Below are positions 7,389-15,600 of a DNA stretch of 20,677 nt, piece by piece; the first letter of the stretch is position 1, and the number at the start of each line of letters is the position of its first letter. The stretch comes from a virus. The position numbers and the translations under genes are program-made. The stretch is taken from positions 1 to 20,677 of the IMG/VR virus record IMGVR_UViG_3300023174_006624; one strand, given 5' to 3'. A model generated the notes under the pieces. The model made no database searches and had not been told where the DNA came from. It saw nothing but the letters and a program-made list of their open reading frames with translations.

Positions 7389-8118
7389 TCCTTGCTATTA
7401 ATTTTAATACGTCCTCATCGGGATCTTGCTCTGTGTATAATTTAAACTGATACCTAAATTGTGCAATGTAAATGTCGGCACCAGTTATTACACTTTTTCC
7501 GGATTGTTTTGCTTGCTTGATTAACTGTGTATTACCTATTACACAATCCACAATCAAGTTGGCATTCGGATCTTCAACAGGCGATTCATTGCTACCCATT
7601 CCGATACTGGTAGTATTAATCAAGATATCACATTTATCGCGTCTAATTTCCCATGTATTTTTACGCCTACTAGCTACTTGTACTGTTGGTACTTGACTGC
7701 AAAGTTCCTGGATATTGTCTGCCATGGCTCCGTCGCCTAGGATGATTATTTTTTTATCTTTAATTTGTTCACTGAGCAAATCTTTTAATCCCATATAATC
7801 GCAATTATAACCCGTCAAAAATTTATCTTTATTAATCACAGTGTTAATTGGCATGCCATATCCAGCCCAACTCATACCTATGTGTTTTTCTACTTGTCGT
7901 TTGAACGGCATAGAAATGCTAGCACCTGCACAGTGTTCGCGCACCAGTTTCATATCTGCCGCCAAATCAATACATTCACAAGCAACATATTCTGCATTGA
8001 TGTTATGATGCTTGAACAAGGTATTATAAAACTGTTCACCTGTTTTACCAGGTTTGGCTGAAAGGCTTACAAATAAATTTTCCGCGTGTTGCCATTCAAT
8101 TGCTTGTTGTAACTTCAT
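7372..8118 (-). CDS. Shikimate dehydrogenase (AroE)-like oxidoreductase
   Basis: Starting at the ATG at 8118 the protein has 248 residues (AroE is about 270). SLS at 18-20 matches the substrate-binding SxS, SMPFK contains the catalytic lysine (K73), INTV holds N92, and GYNCDYMG supplies the catalytic aspartate (D107). ILGDGAMAD (126-134) is the glycine-rich NADP loop, with an aspartate in place of one expected small residue. INTTSIGM matches the INATS-GM motif. An ATG at 8169 is possible but would overlap the upstream gene by 74 bases; 8118 gives a 23-base overlap. Since it sits in a sugar cassette rather than with aromatic biosynthesis genes, its substrate is probably a cyclic polyol or sugar acid; genuine shikimate activity is the alternative. 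Confidence 0.78.
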   Translation of the reverse strand: MKLQQAIEWQHAENLFVSLSAKPGKTGEQFYNTLFKHHNINAEYVACECIDLAADMKLVREHCAGASISMPFKRQVEKHIGMSWAGYGMPINTVINKDKFLTGYNCDYMGLKDLLSEQIKDKKIIILGDGAMADNIQELCSQVPTVQVASRRKNTWEIRRDKCDILINTTSIGMGSNESPVEDPNANLIVDCVIGNTQLIKQAKQSGKSVITGADIYIAQFRYQFKLYTEQDPDEDVLKLIARNVFDV

Positions 8119-9640
8119 TAAAAAATCTTTCGAAGTGTAGCTGAGCCAATGCAAACAGGTATTTGTCAAACGGTGCTTCGTGCAACGGACTCATATTCAA
8201 ATAGATAATGGGAACTAGTAATCGAACCTTGTTCCAATCCAACTTTGATTTTGTACAAAATGCAGCCAACTGCTCTACATAATCGTTAGACGAATTGATA
8301 CTGCAATCGTTTAATGTTGCAATTTCTGCATTTTCGTTATATTCTAACTTGTCTGCTTTAACTGCTTGGTAGTCTAATAGAATTCCGCCCATCATCTTGG
8401 CTAAGTCATAATACACATCACCATAACTATCGCCACCGAAGTCTGTGCGCCAATCGATGGCAGTAAACGTATCAGTGTGCGGACTATAAATTACGTTTTC
8501 AAATTGGAAGTCACCGTGTATAAATGCCCATTCGGTAGTATTACATAACCAATCCCAGTCAATCTTGTCAAGATATCGATCAATTGATTCAACAGTTTGG
8601 CCGTTGACTGTGCAGGGTTCGCTCCAGTCGCTGTACTTAACACGGAATTGTTGTAAACGATCCTGTGTCTTTTTGTGATAGAAATCTCTGCAAATATTTT
8701 CTGTATTGGGAAACCATTTGCGTTTCCATAATTCTTTGTCTGCCCATTGCAATAACTTGCTCATGAGAGTGGGATTCAATTGACTGTATATAATATCACC
8801 GTCTACGTAATTGTAAACTAAAAATTGACCACTGCGTCTAATACCGGTAGGCATACATGCAGGATTTAATAAAGCCCTGTTGGTCTTTTTGTCAGTCAAC
8901 GTACTATCTGTGGTAAACTTAACAATCTTTTTATTGTCGCTGTAAAATAATTCATTGGGCTTGAGGAAACTGACTTCTTTAAGGTCTGCACTTAATTCAA
9001 TCCATTTGTCGTAAGTGCCAAAATCCTTCCAGTCTCTCACAGTGTGAGCACGTAGTTCTAAATTATCAGTCAATCCCTGATATGCTTCTTTGGCATTCAC
9101 TGCTTTTAAATTATCAACATATTGCATATCTTTGCAATACATTAAACCAATGAATGCATCAACTGCTTGCTTGCTTGGTTCTTTGTTTTTGATTTCTGTA
9201 ATGGTTTCGCCGTCACGTCGAACCCAACAGTAATCTTGTGCAATGTCGCTATCGACTGGATGTACACCGATCCAGTTGTGATCCATTTTGTCTTTATAAT
9301 CAAAGTCGAATAAGGTATCACAACTGAGCCACATAAACGGCCCATTGATATGTTTAGCACATTGTTGGATGGTAGTAGCAGGCCCCGTGCTTCCTTCAGC
9401 ATAGTCTGGAATGTCCACGTAAACAATTTGTTTGTCCGTGTGTACAGCACTGACATAGTCTTTAACTTGCTGACCCATATGACCACAAGCAATAACAAAC
9501 TTAGTGCCCAAATCAAATTTTTCCATAATGTGACTAATAAGTGGTTTATTGTCGTAAGGAATTAGGCCCTTATTGACCATGCGGCTAAATGGGCCCATGC
9601 GGCGACCATAACCTGCGGCAAGAATTAAAACTGTTAACAT
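8096..9640 (-). CDS. Sugar nucleotidyltransferase fused to an aminoglycoside-phosphotransferase-like kinase
   Basis: The 514-residue protein has two enzyme halves. Residues 1 to about 220 form a nucleotidyltransferase of the GT-A fold: LILAAGYGRRMG (5-16), NKGLIPYDNKPL (23-34), and WLSCDTL (104-110) with the metal-binding aspartate. Residues about 230-514 form an APH/choline-kinase-like domain: FIHGDFQFENV (H375, D377, N382) is the catalytic loop and AIDWR (D396) the metal-binding motif. Such a pair can phosphorylate a sugar or alcohol and then load it onto a nucleotide, as with LicA/LicC (choline) or AmgK/MurU (cell-wall sugars). The ATG follows the cupin stop by three bases. The fused form and the cassette point to activation of an unusual sugar or polyol; CDP, GDP or UDP chemistry cannot be told from sequence. 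Confidence 0.82.
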   Translation of the reverse strand: MLTVLILAAGYGRRMGPFSRMVNKGLIPYDNKPLISHIMEKFDLGTKFVIACGHMGQQVKDYVSAVHTDKQIVYVDIPDYAEGSTGPATTIQQCAKHINGPFMWLSCDTLFDFDYKDKMDHNWIGVHPVDSDIAQDYCWVRRDGETITEIKNKEPSKQAVDAFIGLMYCKDMQYVDNLKAVNAKEAYQGLTDNLELRAHTVRDWKDFGTYDKWIELSADLKEVSFLKPNELFYSDNKKIVKFTTDSTLTDKKTNRALLNPACMPTGIRRSGQFLVYNYVDGDIIYSQLNPTLMSKLLQWADKELWKRKWFPNTENICRDFYHKKTQDRLQQFRVKYSDWSEPCTVNGQTVESIDRYLDKIDWDWLCNTTEWAFIHGDFQFENVIYSPHTDTFTAIDWRTDFGGDSYGDVYYDLAKMMGGILLDYQAVKADKLEYNENAEIATLNDCSINSSNDYVEQLAAFCTKSKLDWNKVRLLVPIIYLNMSPLHEAPFDKYLFALAQLHFERFFNEVTTSN

Positions 9641-9643
9641 ATT

Positions 9644-10111
9644 TTATTTGTGTTCTGAATCGATGCGTCCGTGTGTACGGTTGGCATCGTCTTGTAATCT
9701 TATTACGTCGTCCAAATGGCAAGTACTGGCTTCGACAAAACGCAATTGGGTGTCTGCAATCATGCGATGAATAGTCCCCGGTTCAATAGTCATTACACTA
9801 CCTGGCCCGTAGATTTCTGTGTGTAAGCCCAAGATAAAATTATCCATTTCCTCCTGACTATAACCGCCTGCGTTATACCACTCACAGTCGAAATACTCTT
9901 TACTGTAGACAATGCGCCCGGAACCCTCGAGGATATAATTGGTCTCTGCTTTGTACTGATGTACTTGTAAACTAGTTTGATGTCCTTGATTAAGAACAAT
10001 CTCTTTGAGCACATATGTATGTTCGTTGGACCCTTGTTGAATCCATTTTTCTTGCCCCCAGGGCTTGGATACGGTTTTGGTTTGTGTTAATGTTTGATGT
10101 ATGATACTCAT
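9644..10111 (-). CDS. Cupin protein, mannose-6-phosphate isomerase-like
   Basis: The 155-residue single cupin resembles the C-terminal isomerase part of type II mannose-6-phosphate isomerase/GDP-mannose pyrophosphorylase. Signs are KPWGQEKW (16-23), the metal-binding SLQVHQYKAE (H51, E56), the EGSGRIVY turn (62-69), and PGTIHR (H115). The tail, HLDDVIRLQDD (132-142), is typical of sugar cupins next to nucleotidyltransferases in surface-polysaccharide loci. It is the first gene of the cassette, about 24 bases downstream of the predicted transcription start. No clear Shine-Dalgarno sequence is visible before the ATG. Isomerisation or epimerisation of a sugar phosphate is the likely role; a non-catalytic sensor is less likely. 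Confidence 0.8.
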   Translation of the reverse strand: MSIIHQTLTQTKTVSKPWGQEKWIQQGSNEHTYVLKEIVLNQGHQTSLQVHQYKAETNYILEGSGRIVYSKEYFDCEWYNAGGYSQEEMDNFILGLHTEIYGPGSVMTIEPGTIHRMIADTQLRFVEASTCHLDDVIRLQDDANRTHGRIDSEHK

Positions 10112-10205
10112 ATTAAATTGAAATATAAAAGCTCACTTTGGATTATACAGTAGCGAATTGCATAAGTCAAGGCAGCAGCCGCCCACCCGGTCCTAAGGCC
10201 AAGGT
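10112..10205. other. Intergenic region with promoter and GC-rich segment
   Basis: This 94-base stretch separates the radical SAM gene from the cupin gene. It holds the TTGACT/TATAAT promoter and a GC-rich part (about 10171-10200). On the minus strand GGCGG and CTGCC can form a five-base stem with one G-U pair, but no T-run follows, so I do not call a terminator. Confidence 0.6.
10142..10170 (-). promoter_or_regulatory. Near-consensus sigma70 promoter for the sugar cassette
   Basis: Minus strand: TTGACT (10170-10165), 17-base spacer, TATAAT (10147-10142). Eleven of twelve positions match the bacterial consensus. Transcription would begin near 10135, upstream of the cupin gene at 10111. It lies in the longest non-coding stretch of the window (10112-10205). 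This implies early expression of the six-gene cassette by host RNA polymerase. Confidence 0.85.
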
Positions 10206-11321
10206 CTAATTTTGTAGTAATGTATTTAACTCAGGCCACAATTCAACAAACGGTTTGTTTGGAGGCATAAATTTTTCCATTTTGTTGGTCCAAATTAAAA
10301 AATCCTTGTCTTTGTTTGGTTGTTCTGTGTTGGCGATTAAACTGGCTTTGATGCCATCTACCACTGGATCATTGACAGCCAATCGTTCTATTTCTTGTAC
10401 AGCTCTGGTTATTAGTGATTTTTTATGGCCAAATGTGGTAAAACTGTCAGTGGCAAATCCATAAGCAGAATCTATTTTGGGCAGTGCCAATTGCCAATTT
10501 ACTCTAAAATTACCACTAGAGGCATATTCATAGTATTCTTCTAAGTTAATGCTATTCCATATAGTATAGACTGGATGAAAGGTCACATGATTGGCACCAA
10601 AGTCATCACATAATCTTTTTACATTGTCCGTGAATACTGACCATAGTCCACCCTGTCTAACATATTCAAACCTATCACCCACATTATCAAAACTCAAATT
10701 CCAATACACATTGGGGAACGATTTTAGTTTTTCGTAGATTTTGTTATTGTCCAGTAGTATACTGAGATTGGTTAGTATATCTATTTTGGTATTCTTATTG
10801 ATAATATCCAACAATCGAATATTATGTTTTTGCATCAGAGGTTCGCCGCCCAACAAATACACACATTCAAGTGTCTCTTTGTTTTCCTCTATTTCTTCAA
10901 ACAACGATGCTGTATAATCTCTATTAACTGATTCGATGGGCAATGAATGTAGTCTGCGCCATTCGCTGCTGTCGTGCGTGTTGCAATATCTGCAAGATAG
11001 ATTGCAAACATTGCTCCAACGAATGTCTGCCAGTTTTAGTTGTCTTTTTTTGGGACTGGAAAATTGATCATTGAATGCACTGCGCTGACTGCTGCCCGGC
11101 GCTATTTGTTCTATACGATCACAGCCACTGCAATAACTGTGACTTTGATTTGTTCTAATAGCAGTTTGAATTTCTATGAATTTTTGTTTGGCAAAAATGT
11201 CTTTGATGGGCTCATTACGTATATTGCCAATTGGCTCAGAACCACTACAGCACAACCCAACTGCGCCTTGTACACTGACAAACAAGCCAGTGTCTACGGC
11301 ACTACAATAATTAGAATCCAT
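10206..11321 (-). CDS. Radical SAM protein with N-terminal SPASM/twitch-like cysteines
   Basis: The protein has 371 residues. CNLSCRYC (C106, C110, C113) is the radical SAM 4Fe-4S motif and LLGGEPLM supplies the GGE loop that holds SAM. Before the core, C6, C24/C25, C64 and C67 (CSGC) look like ligands of an auxiliary cluster, an arrangement usually found C-terminally in SPASM/twitch enzymes that modify peptides or carbohydrates. The C-terminal 120 residues have no clear motif. The ATG follows the Dps stop by three bases, so the two are probably co-transcribed. The substrate is unknown; peptide or protein modification is one option, sugar modification another. The partial gene at the left edge shares the architecture, so the phage carries at least two such enzymes. 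Confidence 0.85.
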   Translation of the reverse strand: MDSNYCSAVDTGLFVSVQGAVGLCCSGSEPIGNIRNEPIKDIFAKQKFIEIQTAIRTNQSHSYCSGCDRIEQIAPGSSQRSAFNDQFSSPKKRQLKLADIRWSNVCNLSCRYCNTHDSSEWRRLHSLPIESVNRDYTASLFEEIEENKETLECVYLLGGEPLMQKHNIRLLDIINKNTKIDILTNLSILLDNNKIYEKLKSFPNVYWNLSFDNVGDRFEYVRQGGLWSVFTDNVKRLCDDFGANHVTFHPVYTIWNSINLEEYYEYASSGNFRVNWQLALPKIDSAYGFATDSFTTFGHKKSLITRAVQEIERLAVNDPVVDGIKASLIANTEQPNKDKDFLIWTNKMEKFMPPNKPFVELWPELNTLLQN

Positions 11322-11324
11322 ACT

Positions 11325-11759
11325 TTATTTTAATGTTGAACGAAGCATCCATGCATGTTTATCGTAAGCATCCATACGTTCTGCCAGGAAGTTGCTAAAA
11401 TCATGTTTAGCGTTTGCTTCAGCTAAATCATATACTAACTTTAACACTTTATAAGTTTTTTCGCTGTCTGCTAACAATTCAGCTAGCATTTGCATTGCAG
11501 GGGGTACTTGTAACTCGTCTTCAATTTGACTAAGCATACTGAATCTTGTAAAACTTCCTGGAGTATACCCTCCCAGTTTACGAATATTTTCTGCAAACGG
11601 ATCAATAGCGCCGTACACTTCTTTGTAGATAGTCTTGAATAATTTGTGGTATTGTGGAAAGTTTGCACCTTCCACATTCCAGTGAAAGTAGTGTGCTTTC
11701 AAATAATAATTAAATTCTGTTGCAAATGCAATCTTGGCTGCTTTGATTAATTCATCCAT
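11325..11759 (-). CDS. dps: Dps-family ferritin-like protein
   Basis: The 144-residue protein has the Dps signature YFHWNVEGANFPQYHKLF (24-41) and DPFAENIRKLGG (53-64). The ferroxidase residues of E. coli Dps (H51, H63, D78, E82) have exact counterparts at H26, H38, D53 and E57, with identical spacing of 12, 15 and 4. It should therefore assemble into a dodecamer that oxidises and stores iron using peroxide. The N-terminus lacks the lysine-rich DNA-binding tail of E. coli Dps, so iron and peroxide detoxification is likelier than DNA compaction. A good ribosome site (AAAGGAAAG) and a late-type motif lie upstream. Whether it acts in the cell or is packaged in virions is not visible. Confidence 0.9.
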   Translation of the reverse strand: MDELIKAAKIAFATEFNYYLKAHYFHWNVEGANFPQYHKLFKTIYKEVYGAIDPFAENIRKLGGYTPGSFTRFSMLSQIEDELQVPPAMQMLAELLADSEKTYKVLKLVYDLAEANAKHDFSNFLAERMDAYDKHAWMLRSTLK

Positions 11760-11783
11760 TTTTCTTTCCTTTGGGCTTTGTTT

Positions 11784-11791
11784 TATTTATT
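11784..11791 (-). promoter_or_regulatory. Late-type promoter motif upstream of dps
   Basis: The minus strand reads AATAAATA, one mismatch from the T4 late consensus TATAAATA. It ends 24 bases before the dps ATG and is followed by AAAGGAAAG. It overlaps the stop codon of the small ORF at 11787-11909. No -35 box is present, as expected for a late promoter. Confidence 0.5.
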
Positions 11792-11909
11792 TGACTATGC
11801 TGCCAACCGGACTGAGATTATTGTCGGGTCCAATAGTGGTAGTAGGGGCACTGAACGCGGCTAAGTTGTAACCTTCAGTTTTGGGTCTCTTCAATTCTTT
11901 TAATTTCAT
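11787..11909 (-). CDS. Small ORF, 40 residues, unknown
   Basis: An ATG at 11909, inside the last codons of the upstream oxygenase gene, opens a 40-codon frame that fills the otherwise unexplained gap before dps. The product has a basic start (MKLKELKRPK) and a Thr/Pro/Asn-rich remainder (FSAPTTTIGPDNNLSP). It overlaps the oxygenase gene by 35 bases, like many neighbouring gene pairs here. The ribosome site is weak (AAAG). The frame does not continue another gene. I do not recognise the product; it may be a small structural or regulatory peptide, or chance. Confidence 0.45.
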   Translation of the reverse strand: MKLKELKRPKTEGYNLAAFSAPTTTIGPDNNLSPVGSIVK

Positions 11910-12696
11910 AGTCTTTAAAATAATCAAATTCAGGATTGCCTATATGATCTCTAAAAGTTCCGTCCCCGAGTATCCACGGTCCTCGATACTTCTTTACAGC
12001 AGATTCTAACATTTGATTAAGTTTTAAATTTATAGGTTGATCATTGGGATGATTTAGGTAAGCGTTCATCCATACATGATATCTATCCTCGTCACTGTTG
12101 TTCTCGACAATATGAAAATGCCAAGGATTTAAATACCATAATTCTCCTTCGCCAAAGTGTGTGGTATGCCATTCTTTGTCTGCAAATGCAGATACTTTAG
12201 CAATAACTTTGGGATTGGTGATAACTGGAATGTGTAGGACTATTTCTGTACATCTTGGAACAATGTCGATGAAATAATGTCGATGAAGCTTAACTGTACC
12301 GCCTGCAGGCAATTTGCTGATTCTGCAACTTGCCGGCATTTCGATAATACTGTTTATAGTTTCTGTGGTAACCGGACAGGCTTTGCTTGATTCCTGTAAT
12401 GTAAATTCGGGATAATAGCCGTTGTTAGTTTTGATATAATCTGAAACTTTTTTAATTAAGGTTTCGCTGGTATCATTGAACAGATAAAATTCATTTTCGT
12501 ATATAGGGCTGAGAGTTAGCCCCATATGGCCATTGTCTTGTAATTTTTTACCCACACTTTCTTGTACAAAAGGTTGATACCTTACTAGATCTTTTTGTGC
12601 TGTGATTTCTGCTTTGAGGTCGGCAAAATTTTCAACTGTGCCCAATTTAAGAAAAGGCACTTGTTTAAGTATACTATAGAGTTTTGTGTGATGCAT
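11875..12696 (-). CDS. Aspartyl/asparaginyl beta-hydroxylase-like Fe(II)/2-oxoglutarate oxygenase
   Basis: The protein has 273 residues. The C-terminal half has the double-stranded beta-helix pattern of the aspartyl/asparaginyl hydroxylase family: SCRISKLPAGGTVKLHRHYF (123-142, with H138 and H140 as iron-ligand candidates), EIVLHIPVITNP (151-162), GELWYLNPWHFHIVENNS (184-201, second histidine among H193/H195), and DRYHVWMNAYL (R205, likely 2-oxoglutarate contact). The N-terminal 100 residues have no recognised domain. It follows the large modular protein gene with one base between stop and ATG, so it is probably part of the same late transcript. It could hydroxylate a protein or amino acid side chain, perhaps in virion proteins made from the same mRNA; that is inference. 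Confidence 0.75.
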   Translation of the reverse strand: MHHTKLYSILKQVPFLKLGTVENFADLKAEITAQKDLVRYQPFVQESVGKKLQDNGHMGLTLSPIYENEFYLFNDTSETLIKKVSDYIKTNNGYYPEFTLQESSKACPVTTETINSIIEMPASCRISKLPAGGTVKLHRHYFIDIVPRCTEIVLHIPVITNPKVIAKVSAFADKEWHTTHFGEGELWYLNPWHFHIVENNSDEDRYHVWMNAYLNHPNDQPINLKLNQMLESAVKKYRGPWILGDGTFRDHIGNPEFDYFKDYEIKRIEETQN

Positions 12697-12697
12697 T

Positions 12698-15600
12698 TTA
12701 TAGACGAGTGGGCTCGCCGAATGCTCTAAATGCTGTCATTAGTCGTTTAATACTAACATCCTCGTTTAGATACCAACCACGATTGTCTTTTCGAAGTCCA
12801 AAATCACTACGCAATTGATTAGCCGGCGTTCCTATTACATTGTAATATAATTTATGTTCTTTAATTGGCTCTTGTGTTGGTTCTGGATTGGGCACAGCTT
12901 CACTGTCGAATTCCATGGCAATATCGTCAATCATCATGTCCACATCGCTCATTGAGTCAATGTCGCCGACTAACTCTACTGCATCCATGACAGTGTTTTC
13001 TAATTCTTTACGGTCGATCTGTGTTACTAAATCAGGATATTTTTCTTCGAATCCTTTTAATAGAATCTCCGCTAATTCAATGCCGCCAACTGCTTCGTAT
13101 ACCATGGCAGTGCCACATTCTTCCAATCCGTGTACTGGGCACATGGCGCCTTCTTCAGTCATTGCGCAAGATTGACCTTCTGCCATGCCACGGTTCTTGC
13201 TTTCGCCACCGCCACCGTCTCCACCACCTTCACCTGATTCCCCTGAGCCATAATAGCCGTAGCCCGGGAAGAAATATCCACCTGTTGCTCTTGAAGATTT
13301 TTTCTTTTTCTTTTTCTTGGCTTCTATTACACCTTGTTCGTCCGGTTTAATGAATTGTATTTTACGGCGCATTCTCATAGCATCAATTGCTTCACCTGGA
13401 TCGTGTTGCCATACTATTTTACCCGTACCATCAATAATTTTCCAATCAGCATCAAATGACTTAGGATCAGCGGTCTGTAAAAACTCTATTTCCTCTTTGG
13501 CTTGATCAAAATTTGGAAATTTCTCTATAAATTCATTGCTAATATACACTTTGAATGGCCCAAATCCACCTTCACCGGGCGCAAATTCGTTCAGTGAATC
13601 TTCCACTACACTTTTTGGTTTTTTGTGATGCTTCTTCATATTGATGGCAATGGCCGCCTGCTGTGCTGGATTGGCCGCTTCTTTGGTGGCCACGTTCTTG
13701 GCTGGACCTGAGCGTTCAGCATTGGGATCTTGTCTGCGTTTTCTTGCGGCAGCACTTGCACGGCCTTTTTTGCCCAGGGCATAAGCCTTGCTCTGTGGCA
13801 AACACTTGGGTTTGCCTTCACTGCTATCACCTCTGGCACAATCACCGCGGATCTTTCCATCTGGACCAAAACGCACCCATTTGTCACTGAACCATTTTTT
13901 CAAGTTCTCATCCAGCTGATCGTATTCTTCTTGTGTGATGCTTTCATTGGCATTGCCCCAGTTGGCAGCACCTTTTTTGCGACACTGTACCAATGCACCT
14001 GATGCATACGCACTGGGCCATACCTTGTATCTGCTTTTTACTTTATGATAGCAAGCATCTTGTTTTTCATCTAATTGAGATTCGGCAACCATATTGCCAT
14101 GGCATACTGGACACACACCTTGATCCACATAGATCTCCAGGCTTTCATCGGTCTTTTTCACACTGTTGATATAGGTTCTGTATATTGCGGCCGCTGATGC
14201 CTTGCCAGCAGCCCGGGCCCGTTGTTCCATGGCCACAGCGGCCTGAACCTTGTGTGCATGGCTACGTCCACTTGATCTTATTTTGGATACACTGGCTTTA
14301 GCATCTTCTACGGTGGCAAACTTCAATCCAGTGATGGTGCCTCGAGGATTTTCATCGGTGTAAAGATCACTGTGTTTTTTGCTGTTGGCAGGCTGTCCTG
14401 CTTTTCTGGCTATGCGACCTTCTTCGTTTGTTTTCTTTTTGTTTTTAACACAGTTGGGATAACGTTTCCCAAACATGGTCTTCATGCCTTCTTTGTGATA
14501 ACCTTTCCAGCAGGCCTCGTCTAGTTCTTCCGAGCCTTCCACATAGTTGCCTTGCCCGCCAATTTGTCGATATTCAGTGGGCCAATCAAACACTATGCGA
14601 TCGTATGCATCAAACACAGTGTCAAGATAATCTCTCAATTCGTCTGGCACACGCTTTTTAGCCCATTCTGGGGGCATTTCAGAATCAATGCCATTGAGTT
14701 CGCCCCAATATATTTTCCAAACACGCGGAGTCCAGTAATCTAGGGCTTCGGTATCCAAGTTGCCTGCTCGCTGTAATGCCGGGGCAACAGACTTGTACCC
14801 TTCTCTGTTGGCCCACGTGGCAAAAATTTTATGATACGGCTTGTTGTTTTTTACTGCCCATTGGTATAGATCTTTTACATCAGTTGGGGGCATTTGTGAA
14901 TCAGGATACTTTGGTTCTCGTTGCATCTGACTCATCATGGTGTCAAACTTTTGATCGCCTGTGGCTTCCGCCACACCTTCAGTTAAATCTTCTGCGGCCC
15001 AGGAGACATAACTGTCGCCATTAACGTCGCCAGCACGTACCACAAACACTCCGCCGTTGTCGTAGCCGCCTTCGTCTTCGCCGATTTCCCAGCCCATTTT
15101 TGCAAGAGCACGTTCAATTTGCATCTGCGTTGCTTCGTCCCCAGCCCACCACATTCTAGCGTACTTGTGCAAGGCATCGTCTTCACCACCGCTGTCACCG
15201 TCATCGGCTGCAAATTCCGTTAGACTTTCGCTTAGATCTTCATCTGAGAACTCCATGTAGTCATATGGTCCCCATTTTTGGCCTGTGCGACTGTCTATGG
15301 TGTCATCGTGATCACCGTGTTCGTAGTAGTCATCGCTAAAAATAACCACACCATCAAAATCTGAGTTGTAGTCTATGTTGTATTTGCGTGTTTTTCCATC
15401 CGGTGCCACAACGCCACGTTGCAGTAGTCGTTCTATATCTTGATTGGTCTTGATGCCTTTTTGCAGGCTGCCTGAATCGTATGCTCCATTGTACCAAGCA
15501 CTGGCTAGTTCTCTAAAATAGTTGCCGGCATCTCCACCGCTTTGATCCGGGGCTAATTCGTTCAATGAATTTTCTGACATTCCTTCTTGGCCAAAATCAT

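Noticed and set aside
8119-8169. Longer AroE-like N-terminus from the ATG at 8169
   Set aside because: The 17 extra residues do not fit the family start and would make a 74-base overlap; the ATG at 8118 gives a normal overlap.
10171-10205. Possible terminator after the radical SAM gene
   Set aside because: Only a weak five-base stem with a G-U pair can be drawn and there is no T-run.
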